A stretch of 64,000 nucleotides of DNA from Glaciihabitans tibetensis (GCF_003003265.1 NZ_PVTL01000003.1:310001-374000), one strand, 5' to 3'. Counted from the first letter of the stretch, positions 52,284 to 62,290 are shown. The notes: generated by a model not told the origin, from the sequence alone. Translations and numbers: made by a program.

Positions 52284-54338
52284 ATGTTCTCGCTTCCCCT
52301 GCTGGAGATCGCGCGATTCCGGCGCAAGCTCGTAACCCGTGCGGCCCTGGTCGTCGTGATCGTCACCCCGACCTTCTACGGAGCGGCGTATCTCGTCGCG
52401 AACTGGAACCCCACGGACAACCTGGACAATCTGACCGCTGCCGTGGTGAACGCGGACACCCCCGCTGCGGTGTCCACCGATGGAGAGACCACGACCATCT
52501 CCGCGGGAGAAGACCTGACGGCCCGGTTGACCACGGGGGAGGACGCGGGGTTCTCCTGGACGGAGGCGACGGCAGGGCAGGCGGAGGACGGGCTCGAGAA
52601 GGGACGATACGCGGCCGTGCTCACGGTTCCCGCGTCGTTCTCGGCTTCTCTCGCGTCGCTGGCGGGTGACTCACCCAAGGCGGCCGCGCTTTCCATCCAG
52701 ACCAACGACGCCTACAACTACATCAATGGCAACATCGCCCAGGCTTTGCTCGCCAGTGTCAGCGACCGCCTGTCGGCCACCACCATCGCGGCCTACCTCG
52801 ACAGCATCTACATCGGGTTCAACGAGCTGCACTCGAGCGTCAGTAGCGCCGCCGATGGTGCCCGCGTTCTCGCGGAGGGCAGCGCCGCGCTGGACGCGGG
52901 TCTCGGGGGCCTCGTAACGGGAGTCGGTGAACTCGATGCGGGAGCCGCACAGTTGCAGCAAGGGGCATCCACCCTCGCCGCCGGCACGGCATCCTCCGCG
53001 ACGGGCGCGGCCACCCTCAGCGCCGGTGCGCGGCAGGTCGCGGCGGGCACGGCCCGGGTTGCTGCCTCGACGAACGACGTGGTGACCCGCGTGGCATCGG
53101 CGCAGGCCGCACTTGACGGAGCTCTCGGGCAAGCCCGTCCGCGAGCCGACACCGTTGCCGGTCAGCTCGCGACTTCCCGCGACCTGGTGCAGACCAGCCT
53201 GTCGAGCCAGGTGGCGACTCTTGCGGCGAGGTATCCAGATGACCCGGATGTCGCCGCGCTGGGTCGCTCGCTGACAGAAGCAAACGCCGTCCTCACCCCG
53301 GCTGCCGCGACGGCGGGCACGGTCGCGACGGAAATCGCCTCGACGGATGCCGCGGTGCGCGACAACGCGGCGCAGGCCTCGGCGTCCGCGCGGAACATCG
53401 CGACGGAGATCGCCGCGCTCAACGCGGGCGCGCAGCGCGTGGCGAGCGGCGCAGCGGCTCTCTCCGGTGGGCTCCGCGAGCTGTCCACGGGAGCTGCGGA
53501 TGTCGCCGCGGGCGCGACGGCGTTGCGGACGGGTACGGAATCCGCGCTGGCTGGCACCAGCCGGGCAAAGGTCGGCTCGGCGGCGCTCGCCGCGGGCGCG
53601 GGGGTGCTGGCGCAGTCTCTGGTAGCGGGAGCCGAGCGGGTGCCCACCTTCAGTAGCCTCGACCGGGACATCCGCACCAAGGTCATTTCTGCCCCGGTCG
53701 AGGCGAAGGCGACCCGCGCAAATGCGGTAGCCGCCTACGGGGATGGCATCGCGCCGTACTTCATTCCCATCGCGTTGTGGATCGGCGGGCTGATCACCTA
53801 CCAGGTGCTTCGGGCCGTGCCGCCGCGGGCGTTCGCCTCGCCCGCCCGGTCGTGGCGGATCGCCGTTGCGGGGTACGTCCCCGGCGTGCTGTTCGCGCTG
53901 GTGCAGGGAGTTCTGCTTTCGGTGGTTCTCAAGTTCGTGGTCGGGGTGAGCGCCCCCAACTTTTCTGCCCTGCTGGGACTTATCTCCCTCACCGCCGTCG
54001 CGTTCGCGGCCATGCACCAGGCGCTCGTCGCGTGGTTTGGCGGGATCGGCCGGCTGCTCGCCCTGATCCTGTTGGTGTTCATGCTGACCTCGGGTGGCGG
54101 GGCCTACGCGGTGCAGACGGCGCCGCCCTTCTTTCAGGCGATCAGTCCGTTCTTTCCGCTGACCTACGTGGTCGGGGGACTGCGCACCCTGATTGCCGGC
54201 GGTGACCCGGCCGCGGCGTGGACCGCGGTCGGTGTGCTGTGCCTCACGATCGGGGCGTCGCTGCTCGTCACCGTATTGGCCGCGCACCAGAAGCGCACCT
54301 GGACGATCGCGCGACTGCATCCCAGCATCACTTTCTAG
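52284..54338 (+). CDS. YhgE/Pip-family membrane protein
   Basis: 684 residues. One N-terminal helix (about 20-38) is followed by a ~450-residue extracellular region and five C-terminal helices (about 495-675). The outer region has long Ala/Gly/Thr-rich heptad-like repeats (ELDAGAAQLQQGASTLAAGT and similar), typical of Pip proteins, the family of phage-infection proteins and type VII secretion partners. Likely an ABC-2-like exporter with the upstream ATPase. Confidence 0.85.
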   Translation: MFSLPLLEIARFRRKLVTRAALVVVIVTPTFYGAAYLVANWNPTDNLDNLTAAVVNADTPAAVSTDGETTTISAGEDLTARLTTGEDAGFSWTEATAGQAEDGLEKGRYAAVLTVPASFSASLASLAGDSPKAAALSIQTNDAYNYINGNIAQALLASVSDRLSATTIAAYLDSIYIGFNELHSSVSSAADGARVLAEGSAALDAGLGGLVTGVGELDAGAAQLQQGASTLAAGTASSATGAATLSAGARQVAAGTARVAASTNDVVTRVASAQAALDGALGQARPRADTVAGQLATSRDLVQTSLSSQVATLAARYPDDPDVAALGRSLTEANAVLTPAAATAGTVATEIASTDAAVRDNAAQASASARNIATEIAALNAGAQRVASGAAALSGGLRELSTGAADVAAGATALRTGTESALAGTSRAKVGSAALAAGAGVLAQSLVAGAERVPTFSSLDRDIRTKVISAPVEAKATRANAVAAYGDGIAPYFIPIALWIGGLITYQVLRAVPPRAFASPARSWRIAVAGYVPGVLFALVQGVLLSVVLKFVVGVSAPNFSALLGLISLTAVAFAAMHQALVAWFGGIGRLLALILLVFMLTSGGGAYAVQTAPPFFQAISPFFPLTYVVGGLRTLIAGGDPAAAWTAVGVLCLTIGASLLVTVLAAHQKRTWTIARLHPSITF

Positions 54339-54397
54339 GCTGCAGTCACCCACCGCGGGTGATGGTTCGCCGAGCGCACAGCGGCAAGGCTGAGGCA

Positions 54398-55414
54398 ATG
54401 ACGAGTGTCTCGACTTTCATAAACCACACCGCCGAGCGGTCCGTTCCCATGGTTCACCTGGCGGGCGGCCGATTCCTGATGGGCTCTGAAGCGTTCTATG
54501 CGGACGAGGGTCCGGTGCACGAGGTGGAGGTGCACGCGTTCGATATCGACCTTCGCCCCGTCACCAACCGTGATTTTGCGCGATTCGTGGATGATTCGGG
54601 TTACGTCACCACGGCCGAGCGGCCATTGCCCGCCGACGAATACCCCGAGCTGTCCGAGAACGAGCGTGCCCCGGGTGCGCTCGTGTTCCGCGAGACCGCG
54701 GGACCCGTTCCTCTCACTAATTGGCGCCGGTGGTGGGATTGGGCGCCGGGCGCCAGCTGGCGCCAGCCCCACGGGGTGCCGCCCACCACGATCGACTGGC
54801 TGGATCATCCCGTCGTCCAGGTGTCGTTCGACGACGCGAGCGCGTATGCCGCGTGGGCGGGGCGGCGGCTGCCCACCGAGGCCGAGTGGGAATTTGCGGC
54901 GCGCGGCGGTCTGGCCGCTGCGGATTTTGCCTGGGGCAGCGAGGTGCGACCCGGGGGACGCCTGATGGCGAACACCTGGCAGGGCGCGTTTCCGTACCGC
55001 AACGAGGGTGCCCGGGGCTGGCGCGGCACGTCCCCGGTCGGGCTGTTCCCGGCCAACGGGTTCGGGCTGTTCGACATGATCGGCAACGTGTGGGAATGGA
55101 CCACGACCGCCTACGGGCCGAGGCATGTCGCTGCGGAGGCAGCGGCGCCGGCCGTCGCGCCGTCTTTCGCGCCGACCGGGGCCGAGGCTGTAGTTGACGG
55201 CTCGTGCTGCTCCATGTCGGAAGGCGAGGTTGCGGGCGAGGGCGCCGCTGCGTCCGTCTCGGTTGACCGGGCGGACCGGCAACGCGTGCTGAAGGGCGGC
55301 TCGCACCTGTGCGCGCCGGAGTACTGCCTGCGTTACCGGCCCGCCGCTCGATCTCCCCAAACGGATGACACGTCCGCCACCCACATCGGATTTCGCTGCG
55401 TCCGCGACGCCTGA
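54398..55414 (+). CDS. Formylglycine-generating enzyme (sulfatase-activating, aerobic)
   Basis: 338 residues from ATG 54398. SUMF1 fold: MVHLAGGRFLMGSEAFYADE, RLPTEAEWEFAARGG, FDMIGNVWEWT. The two copper-binding cysteines are present in GGSHLCAPEYCLRYRPAARS. It converts a sulfatase active-site Cys to formylglycine using O2. No sulfatase gene is in the window, so its client is elsewhere. A short poorly conserved insertion lies at about 245-290. Confidence 0.92.
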   Translation: MTSVSTFINHTAERSVPMVHLAGGRFLMGSEAFYADEGPVHEVEVHAFDIDLRPVTNRDFARFVDDSGYVTTAERPLPADEYPELSENERAPGALVFRETAGPVPLTNWRRWWDWAPGASWRQPHGVPPTTIDWLDHPVVQVSFDDASAYAAWAGRRLPTEAEWEFAARGGLAAADFAWGSEVRPGGRLMANTWQGAFPYRNEGARGWRGTSPVGLFPANGFGLFDMIGNVWEWTTTAYGPRHVAAEAAAPAVAPSFAPTGAEAVVDGSCCSMSEGEVAGEGAAASVSVDRADRQRVLKGGSHLCAPEYCLRYRPAARSPQTDDTSATHIGFRCVRDA

Positions 55415-55446
55415 ACCGCGCGCGACCTGCTACGACACCGCGCCTG

Positions 55447-56046
55447 CTACGACACCGCGCTCGTCGCGCGGCGCGAGGGGGACTTGGCCGGCGACGCCAC
55501 GAACGTCATGGCCAGACCCGCCAGCAGCGAGCCAAGTCCGCCCGCGGTCAGGTCGCCGATCGTGTCGTTGTAGGCGACGAAGATCGTGTCGTCGACGAGG
55601 TTGTGGGCGAGCCACTCGAATTGTTCCCAGAAGACTCCGGCCGAGAGCCCGAACGCGGTGGTGAGAATCACGACCGTGGGGGAGGTGCGCACGGTTCGCG
55701 CTCCCTCGGGATCGGTAAAGCGCACGAACAGCAGGTAAAGCATGGCGGCGACGAGTCCGTTGGTAAAGAAGTGCACCAGAAGGTCCCACCCCGGCACGGT
55801 GGTGTACAGATTCAGAACGTTGCTCCAACCGGCAACCAGCAGCACAATTCCGACGGCGATGTCGAGGGCGGGACGCATCCCGAGCATCCGCGGCACCATC
55901 TGGCCGACGATCACCAGGGAGAAGGCGGCGATGGCCGGAGTGCCGAAGATGACGAGGGAAATCACGAGGCTGAGTACGCCGAAGATGCGTACCCCGTCGG
56001 CGGCGAACTCCGCGGGTGACTCGGGCGGACGCCGGAATGTCTCCAT
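55447..56046 (-). CDS. Integral membrane protein
   Basis: 199 residues from ATG 56046 with five or six helices. Text such as VPGWDLLVHFFTNGLVAAML and GLSAGVFWEQFEWLAHNLVD resembles the DUF2238/YjdF-like group with conserved His and Glu in membrane helices. Function unknown. Confidence 0.65.
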   Translation of the reverse strand: METFRRPPESPAEFAADGVRIFGVLSLVISLVIFGTPAIAAFSLVIVGQMVPRMLGMRPALDIAVGIVLLVAGWSNVLNLYTTVPGWDLLVHFFTNGLVAAMLYLLFVRFTDPEGARTVRTSPTVVILTTAFGLSAGVFWEQFEWLAHNLVDDTIFVAYNDTIGDLTAGGLGSLLAGLAMTFVASPAKSPSRRATSAVS

Positions 56047-56092
56047 CACGCAAGCAGGCTAATCACAGGGTGTCGGCAACACAGGCCCCTAT

Positions 56093-56926
56093 TTAGGTGA
56101 TCTCGGGATTGATGCGCAGTACGGCTTGCACCGGTTCGTGGTCGGAGGCCGCTCGGCCGCGCAGACGGAACGGGTTGATGCCGACGCTCCGCACGGTCAC
56201 CGGGCCACTGACCAGGATCCAGTCGATGCGTTTGGCGCCGATCCGCGGTTGGCGGTAGTTCGAGAACGTCGTGTACGCCGGGGTGAGGCGAATCCGGGCG
56301 GCAGTCCACGCGTCGCGAAACTGCCCGCCACCGGTGAACTGCTGGTAGGGCCGCGACCCCGGGCGGGTATTGACGTCTCCCATCACCACTGCTGGTACCG
56401 CGGCCGAGGAGACGAGCTCACTGAGCATTTCGGCCGAGCGCAGCCGCGACTTGGGCGACAGGTGATCGAAGTGAGTGTTCACCACAAGAAACTCGACCCC
56501 CGTCACGCGGTCGGTGAAACGCGCCAGCACCGCGATGCGCGGCACGTGGTTTCCGAAGCTGCGAGATCCGGGTACATCGGGAGTGTTCGACAGCGCCTTC
56601 TGCGTCCAGTCGAGGAGGGTCAGCCGGCGCGAATCGTAGAAGATCGCGCAGTGCTCGCCGCTGCCGTTGGCGTTTCGGCCCCGGCCCACCCACTGGTATC
56701 CCGCGCCCAGGCACTCATCGAGAAACTGCACCTGGTCGGGTAGCGCCTCCTGCACACCCAGCACGGTCGGGCGCTCAGCCTGAAGCAGTCGCCGCATGAT
56801 CCTGTGACGTGGAGTCCACAGGTCGGGACTGCGCCGGTTCGCGTGGGGAATGCGCCGGCGAATGTTGTACGTCATCACGTGCAGGTCGGGAGCCAGCGCG
56901 GGGCCTATCAGCGGGGCATCCACCAT
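56093..56926 (-). CDS. Endonuclease/exonuclease/phosphatase-family hydrolase
   Basis: 277 residues from ATG 56926. DLHVMTYNIRR, GVQEALPDQ, NTHFDHLS, VMGDVNTRPGS and SDHEPVQAVL are the metal and catalytic motifs of the DNase I-like fold. No signal peptide. Substrate could be DNA, sphingomyelin or phosphoinositide-like. Confidence 0.9.
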   Translation of the reverse strand: MVDAPLIGPALAPDLHVMTYNIRRRIPHANRRSPDLWTPRHRIMRRLLQAERPTVLGVQEALPDQVQFLDECLGAGYQWVGRGRNANGSGEHCAIFYDSRRLTLLDWTQKALSNTPDVPGSRSFGNHVPRIAVLARFTDRVTGVEFLVVNTHFDHLSPKSRLRSAEMLSELVSSAAVPAVVMGDVNTRPGSRPYQQFTGGGQFRDAWTAARIRLTPAYTTFSNYRQPRIGAKRIDWILVSGPVTVRSVGINPFRLRGRAASDHEPVQAVLRINPEIT

Positions 56927-57094
56927 GATCACAGCGTATGCGACCCCGGCCAGTCGCGCGTGATCGGCCGCGCACGATAGCAAAAGGGCCGCAGACCCGC
57001 ACATACCGTTCACTCGCAAGCGGCACACAGGCAGGTAAGGGATACTGGGAAGCTGTGCGCTGAAGAATCAGCGAGGACTGGATATGGAGTTCCG

Positions 57095-58117
57095 TTGGAC
57101 GGAAATGCAACGACGACACACAAAAATGTGGCGCTTCTTTCGCTGGCAACAACGATCGCACCCCGTGTCACAACGTCGGAAGAAATTGATGCTCGCCTGG
57201 CTCCCGTCCTGAAGCGTCTGAAGCTGCCCAAGGGACTGCTCCAGCGCGTCGCCGGAGTGTACGAACGGCGCAACTGGGCCGAGGGCGAGAACTTCGACGA
57301 CGCCGCCATTTCTGCGGGAAAGCGTGCGCTCGCCGCTGCGGGGATTCAGCCCGGCCAGGTGGGATTGCTGATCAACACCTCGGTGACCCGGCGCAACCTC
57401 GAGCCCTCCGTTGCGGTGAAAATCCACCACGGACTCGGGCTGCCGTCCTCGGCGACCAACTTCGACATCGCCAACGCCTGCCTCGGGTTCGTCAACGGCA
57501 TGAACCTCGCCGGGCAGCTGATCGACTCCGGGTCCATCGATTACGCGATCATCGTGGACGGCGAAGACGCCGACGTCATCCAGCACAACACGATCGAACG
57601 TCTTCTCAGTTCCGAGATGGACCGCGACGCGTTTATGAGCGAATTCGCGAGCCTCACCCTCGGGTCCGGTGCCGCCGCCGCCGTGCTCGGCCGCGCCGAC
57701 CGCCACCCCGAAGGCCACCGCCTCCTCGGCGGAGTGACCCGCGCCGCCACCGAATTCAACGAACTCTGCGTGGGCAGCGTCGACGGCATGTTCACCAATG
57801 CCAAGGAACTGCTCCGTGGGGGCATGGGCCTGGTCGTCGCCGCCTGGAAAGAGGCCAAGCGCGACTGGAACTGGACCAACATGGACCGCTACATCCTCCA
57901 CCAGGTCTCCTCCGTGCACACCGACGCCATCGTCAAGGCCACGGGAATGAACAAGAACCGCGTGCCGCTGACCTACCCCAAGCTCGGCAACGTGGGCCCC
58001 GCCTCGATCCCGATCACCCTGTCGCAGGAGGCGGAGCATCTGAAGAAGGGCGACCGCGTTCTCCTGATGGGTGTGGGTTCCGGCCTCAACACCGCCATGA
58101 TGGAGCTCGCCTGGTGA
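57095..58117 (+). CDS. oleA: OleA: acyl-CoA head-to-head (Claisen) condensing thiolase
   Basis: 340 residues from TTG 57095 (MDGNATTTHKNVALLS by alignment with known OleA starts). The catalytic Cys is in FDIANACLGFVNGM (near 129), with the thiolase His/Asn in ILHQVSS and PKLGNVGPAS. OleA joins two fatty acyl-CoAs to a beta-keto acid. It overlaps the next gene by GTGA. Confidence 0.92.
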   Translation: MDGNATTTHKNVALLSLATTIAPRVTTSEEIDARLAPVLKRLKLPKGLLQRVAGVYERRNWAEGENFDDAAISAGKRALAAAGIQPGQVGLLINTSVTRRNLEPSVAVKIHHGLGLPSSATNFDIANACLGFVNGMNLAGQLIDSGSIDYAIIVDGEDADVIQHNTIERLLSSEMDRDAFMSEFASLTLGSGAAAAVLGRADRHPEGHRLLGGVTRAATEFNELCVGSVDGMFTNAKELLRGGMGLVVAAWKEAKRDWNWTNMDRYILHQVSSVHTDAIVKATGMNKNRVPLTYPKLGNVGPASIPITLSQEAEHLKKGDRVLLMGVGSGLNTAMMELAW

Positions 58118-60828
58118 GTCGCCTTCCCCGGGCCGCGAGTGTGGCCGCCGAAGCATCCCACCCGCCCGCCGGCTTGCCCGGCCTCGACCCGAAGTTTTCC
58201 CGGCTGGTGCGAGCAGCGGTGTCGGAGCGCGGTGGGGAGGCGGATGTCTCGGCGCCGGTCACCCGCACCTGGCACATCCTCGACAACGGGCCCGAGCTGG
58301 CGAAGCTCGGCGTGGAGACGGTGGGCACGGTGCTCTGCGTTCACGGTAACCCGACCTGGTCGTATCTGTGGCGCTCGCTGGTCTCGGAGGCTACCGCTGA
58401 CGCCGCCACGGGGCATCCCGCCTGGCGCATCATCGCCGTCGACCAGCTCGACATGGGATTCTCCGAGCGCAGCGGACTCGTGCGTGCGCTTCCGCAGCGC
58501 GTGCGTGACCTCTCGGCACTGACGGACGCCCTCGAGCTCGATGGCCCGGTTCTCACCTTCGGGCACGACTGGGGCGGGGTTGTGTCGCTCGGCTGGGCCG
58601 TCGACCATCCCGAGTTGCTCGCCGGCGTCATGCTGCTCAACACCGCGGTGCACCAGAGCGAGGCGGCGCCGATTCCCGCGCCGTTGCGGCTTGCGCTTGC
58701 CCGCGGGGTGCTCGGCAATGCCACCGTTGCGACGCCCGCGTTCCTCGAAACCACCCTCGCCCTGGCTCATCCGCCGCTGTCGTCCGAGGTGAAAAACGCG
58801 TACCGCGCGCCGTATCGCACGGCCGCCCGCCGCGGAGGCATCGGCGGGTTCGTCGCGGATATTCCCGTCGATGCGCAGCACCCCAGCTTGGGCGAGCTGC
58901 ACCGGATCGCGGCCGGCGTCAGTGCCCTGTCGGTACCCGCGCTGATGCTGTGGGGTCCGCGTGACCCGATCTTCAGCGACCGCTACCTCGACGACCTTGT
59001 CGAGCGGATGCCGCACGCCGATGTACATCGCTTCGAGGGCGCCGGGCACCTCATCGCCGAGGATGTCGACTTTGCCTCCGCGGCGCTGACCTGGCTGGGT
59101 GACCGCCAGGGGGCGACATCCACCAGTCCCAATCCCGACTCGGCCGGTCATGGCTCAGTCGCGTTGCGCGCGCCGCTCTGGCAGAACCTTGACGTGATGC
59201 GCGACAGCGACGATGTCGCGCTCGTGGAAATGGTTCCCTCCTCGGGCGACGGCCCCCGGGTGGTCAGCTGGAAGCTGCTCTCGCGGAGGGTGCGGCAGAT
59301 CGCGTCCGGCCTCAGCAAGGCCGGCGTGAAGAAGGGCGACCGCGTGTCGCTGCTGATCCAGCCGGGCGCCGATCTCACCGCCGTGCTGTACGCGTGCCTC
59401 CGCATCGGCGCCATCGTGGTTGTGGCCGACGCGGGCCTCGGCCTTCGCGGACTGACCCGCGCGGTGCGCGGCGCGTGGCCCGCCCACGTGATCGGCGCCG
59501 CTCCTGGTCTGATGGCCGCCCGTGCCCTCGGCTGGCCCGGCCAGAAGATCTCGACCGTGCGTTTTCCCGCCGCGACGGCCCGCGCGCTCGACGTGCAGCA
59601 CAGCCTCGCCGACCTCATCGAGCTGGGCGCCGACGAGGTTCTTCCCGAGGCGCCGCGGCCAGATGACACGGCCGCCGTCTTGTTCACCTCGGGCTCCACG
59701 GGACCTGCGAAGGGCGTGGTGTACACCCACGACCAGCTGTCGGCCGTCGCGGAAGCGCTGTCATCGAAGTACGGCATCGGGGTGGGCACCGGCCTTGTCG
59801 CCGGCTTCGCCCCGTTCGCCCTGCTCGGCCCCGCGCTGGGCGCCCGCTCGGTCACCCCGGACATGGTCGTGACATCACCGAAGACCCTGACGGCCACCGC
59901 GGTCGCGCAGGCCGTCGCCGCAGTCGATGCGACCGTGCTGTTTCTCTCGCCGGCCGCCGTCACCAACGTGGTCGCCACCGCTCCGGAGCTGTCTGCCCCC
60001 GACTATGTGGCGCTGCGCAGTGTCACCAGCTTCCTGTCGGCGGGCGCTCCGGTGTCGGAGCCGCTGCTCACCGCGATCGCCACGCTGATGCCGAACGCGA
60101 CCCCGCACACCCCCTACGGGATGACCGAGGGTCTCCTCATGACCGATATCACGCTCGCAGAGATCCGCGAGGCCACCGCGTCAGCGCCCGAGGGATCCGC
60201 GGGCGGCGTCTGCGTGGGAACTCCCGCGGCCACCGCCCGGGTGCGCATCAGCGCGCTCGACGTCAACGGCGACGCCGTCGGCGAGCCCAGCGATACTCCC
60301 GGCATCACCGGCGAGATCATCGTGTCGGCGCCCCATGTCAAGGACCACTACGACCGCCTCTGGCTCACCGACCGCGCCTCCAAGCGCGAGGTTGCCAGCA
60401 CTGGTGCGGGTGAGCGCTGGCACCGCACCGGCGATGTCGGCCACCTCGACTCTGCGGGGCGCCTCTGGATTGAGGGGCGGATGCCGCACGTGCTGGTCAC
60501 CGCGAACGGCATCGTCACCCCGGTCGGACCCGAACAGCGGATCGAAACAGTTGCCGCCATCGCTCGCGCCGCAGTCGCCGGGGTCGGACCACGCGGTAAC
60601 CAGCAGGTTGTCGCGGTCGTCGAGACGGTGCGTTCCGCCCGGCGCGTCGGGCTGGCCTCGCCGGAGCTCGCCTCGGCCGTGCGCGCCGCGACGTCGGTGC
60701 CGATCGCTGCGGTCCTCGTGGTGCCGCACCTGCCCACCGACATCCGCCACAATTCAAAAATCGATCGCGTGCGCCTGTCCACCTGGGCTGCGGGGATTCT
60801 CAGCGGGGGACGGATGACCCGCCCGTGA
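58114..60828 (+). CDS. oleBC: OleB-OleC fusion: beta-lactone decarboxylase plus beta-lactone synthetase
   Basis: 904 residues. The N-terminal half (about 45-330) is an alpha/beta hydrolase of the haloalkane-dehalogenase-like OleB group, with nucleophile Asp in FGHDWGGVVSLGW (near 152). The C-terminal half (about 345-900) is an AMP-forming ligase with TSGSTGPAKGVVYTH (near 525) and a HRTGDVGHLD segment, as in OleC, which closes the beta-hydroxy acid to a beta-lactone. OleB then expels CO2 to give a cis-olefin. Overlaps oleD by GTGA. Confidence 0.93.
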   Translation: MSRLPRAASVAAEASHPPAGLPGLDPKFSRLVRAAVSERGGEADVSAPVTRTWHILDNGPELAKLGVETVGTVLCVHGNPTWSYLWRSLVSEATADAATGHPAWRIIAVDQLDMGFSERSGLVRALPQRVRDLSALTDALELDGPVLTFGHDWGGVVSLGWAVDHPELLAGVMLLNTAVHQSEAAPIPAPLRLALARGVLGNATVATPAFLETTLALAHPPLSSEVKNAYRAPYRTAARRGGIGGFVADIPVDAQHPSLGELHRIAAGVSALSVPALMLWGPRDPIFSDRYLDDLVERMPHADVHRFEGAGHLIAEDVDFASAALTWLGDRQGATSTSPNPDSAGHGSVALRAPLWQNLDVMRDSDDVALVEMVPSSGDGPRVVSWKLLSRRVRQIASGLSKAGVKKGDRVSLLIQPGADLTAVLYACLRIGAIVVVADAGLGLRGLTRAVRGAWPAHVIGAAPGLMAARALGWPGQKISTVRFPAATARALDVQHSLADLIELGADEVLPEAPRPDDTAAVLFTSGSTGPAKGVVYTHDQLSAVAEALSSKYGIGVGTGLVAGFAPFALLGPALGARSVTPDMVVTSPKTLTATAVAQAVAAVDATVLFLSPAAVTNVVATAPELSAPDYVALRSVTSFLSAGAPVSEPLLTAIATLMPNATPHTPYGMTEGLLMTDITLAEIREATASAPEGSAGGVCVGTPAATARVRISALDVNGDAVGEPSDTPGITGEIIVSAPHVKDHYDRLWLTDRASKREVASTGAGERWHRTGDVGHLDSAGRLWIEGRMPHVLVTANGIVTPVGPEQRIETVAAIARAAVAGVGPRGNQQVVAVVETVRSARRVGLASPELASAVRAATSVPIAAVLVVPHLPTDIRHNSKIDRVRLSTWAAGILSGGRMTRP

Positions 60829-61808
60829 GGGTGCTGGTCACCGGTGCGAGCGGGCTGCTCGGCCGCGCTGTCGCGACGGAAATCGCCGGGCAGGGACACG
60901 ACGTTCGCACCTTTCAACGCAGGCCGTCCGGGCTTGGCGGGGTGGTGCCGCGGCTGAGCGATGAGCTCGGATCCGTCACCAACGCCGACGACGTCGCCCG
61001 GGCCGTCGACGGTGTCGATGCCATCGTGCACCTCGCGGCGAAGGTGTCGCTCGCGGGTGACCCCGCAGACTTCGACCGCGTCAACGTCGACGGAACGCGC
61101 AGCCTGCTCGCCGCGGCGCGTTCGGCCGGGGTGGCGCGGCTCGTGCTTGTGTCCTCGCCGTCGGTCGCGCACTCGGGATCGTCGATCGTGGGGGATGATG
61201 CGGGGCCGGCCGATCCCGAACAGGCGCGCGGCGATTACGCCCGCACGAAGGCCACGGCGGAACTGCTCGCACTGGCGGCCGACTCGCCCGCCCTGCACGT
61301 GGTCGCGGTGCGCCCGCACCTCGTCTGGGGCCCGGGGGACACCCAGCTGGTGGCGCGGGTTGTGCAGCGCGCCCGCGACGGACGGTTGCCCCTGCTCGGC
61401 CACGGGGCCGCTCTCATCGATTCGATTTACATCGACAACGCGGCATCCGGCATCGCGGCGGCACTTGCCCGCGTCGACGAGGTGCACGGCAACAGCTATG
61501 TGCTGACCAACGGGGAACCGCGCCCGGTCGCGGAGTTGCTCGCCGGCATGTGCGCCGCGGCCGGAGTGAAGGCTCCGGGATGGCGGGTTCCTGCCGCTCT
61601 GGCCCGCGCCGCCGGCTCGGTGATCGAATCGGTGTGGCGGATCGCGCCCGGCTCGGACGAGCCCCCGATGACGCGCTTCCTCGCCGAACAGCTGTCGACC
61701 GCGCACTGGTTTGACCAGCGGCGCACCCGGGCCGACCTTCGGTGGACCCCGAGCGTCACCCTTGACGAGGGCTTCGAGCGCCTCGCCGCGTCGTATCGGG
61801 CGGAGTAG
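60825..61808 (+). CDS. oleD: OleD: NADPH-dependent beta-keto acid reductase
   Basis: 327 residues. Rossmann motif LVTGASGLLGRAVATEIAGQ and the short-chain epimerase triad in DYARTKATAELLAL. It reduces the OleA product before lactone closure. The last gene of the coupled oleA-oleBC-oleD operon. Confidence 0.92.
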   Translation: MRVLVTGASGLLGRAVATEIAGQGHDVRTFQRRPSGLGGVVPRLSDELGSVTNADDVARAVDGVDAIVHLAAKVSLAGDPADFDRVNVDGTRSLLAAARSAGVARLVLVSSPSVAHSGSSIVGDDAGPADPEQARGDYARTKATAELLALAADSPALHVVAVRPHLVWGPGDTQLVARVVQRARDGRLPLLGHGAALIDSIYIDNAASGIAAALARVDEVHGNSYVLTNGEPRPVAELLAGMCAAAGVKAPGWRVPAALARAAGSVIESVWRIAPGSDEPPMTRFLAEQLSTAHWFDQRRTRADLRWTPSVTLDEGFERLAASYRAE

Positions 61809-61831
61809 GGCGCAATCGCTCGGGCGCAGAT

Positions 61832-62290
61832 TTACTCGCGAACCCGAACGTTGTCGCTGATAGACGTCCACCCGTCGGCAGAAATCGCGGGTGCGGGCAT
61901 CAGCTGCGCCTCGACTCCTCCGTCATAGCTCAAGGTTGCCATGTCTCCGCCGCACACGATCGAGGAGTTGATACCCGCGGCGACCGCGAGACAGTGGCCG
62001 CCGCCAGTGTCCTCCGTCATCCGGATGAGAAAGTAGTCCGCGTCGTTGTAGCTGCCCGAATACCGGGACGTGTCGGGGTCGAACTGAGCCAGATCCAGCT
62101 CGTCGAAATCAGGCGGAAGCACGTCAGCGGCCGACTGCTCTTCAGCGAAGGCGGGATACCCCGCTTGATCGTCGAAGACGGAATAGCCGCCCGGGCCGAT
62201 ACAGGCGGACAGCGACATCCCGCATACCACCGCGAGCACGGTTACCACTGCGCCGCGGCGAGCGAACCGGAGGGGGATGGTCGCGCGCAT
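61832..62290 (-). CDS. Lipoprotein of unknown function
   Basis: 152 residues from ATG 62290; the lipobox is LSAC near residue 24. The mature part is acidic with Tyr/Asp-rich text and two more cysteines. Convergent with oleD. No family recognised. Confidence 0.65.
   Translation of the reverse strand: MRATIPLRFARRGAVVTVLAVVCGMSLSACIGPGGYSVFDDQAGYPAFAEEQSAADVLPPDFDELDLAQFDPDTSRYSGSYNDADYFLIRMTEDTGGGHCLAVAAGINSSIVCGGDMATLSYDGGVEAQLMPAPAISADGWTSISDNVRVRE

Noticed and set aside
52671-54398. 575-codon minus-strand open frame
   Set aside because: Arg/Gly-rich text with no domain, opposite the well-supported YhgE/Pip gene.
60348-61871. 507-codon minus-strand open frame
   Set aside because: Antisense to oleBC and oleD; composition is a GC-rich shadow.
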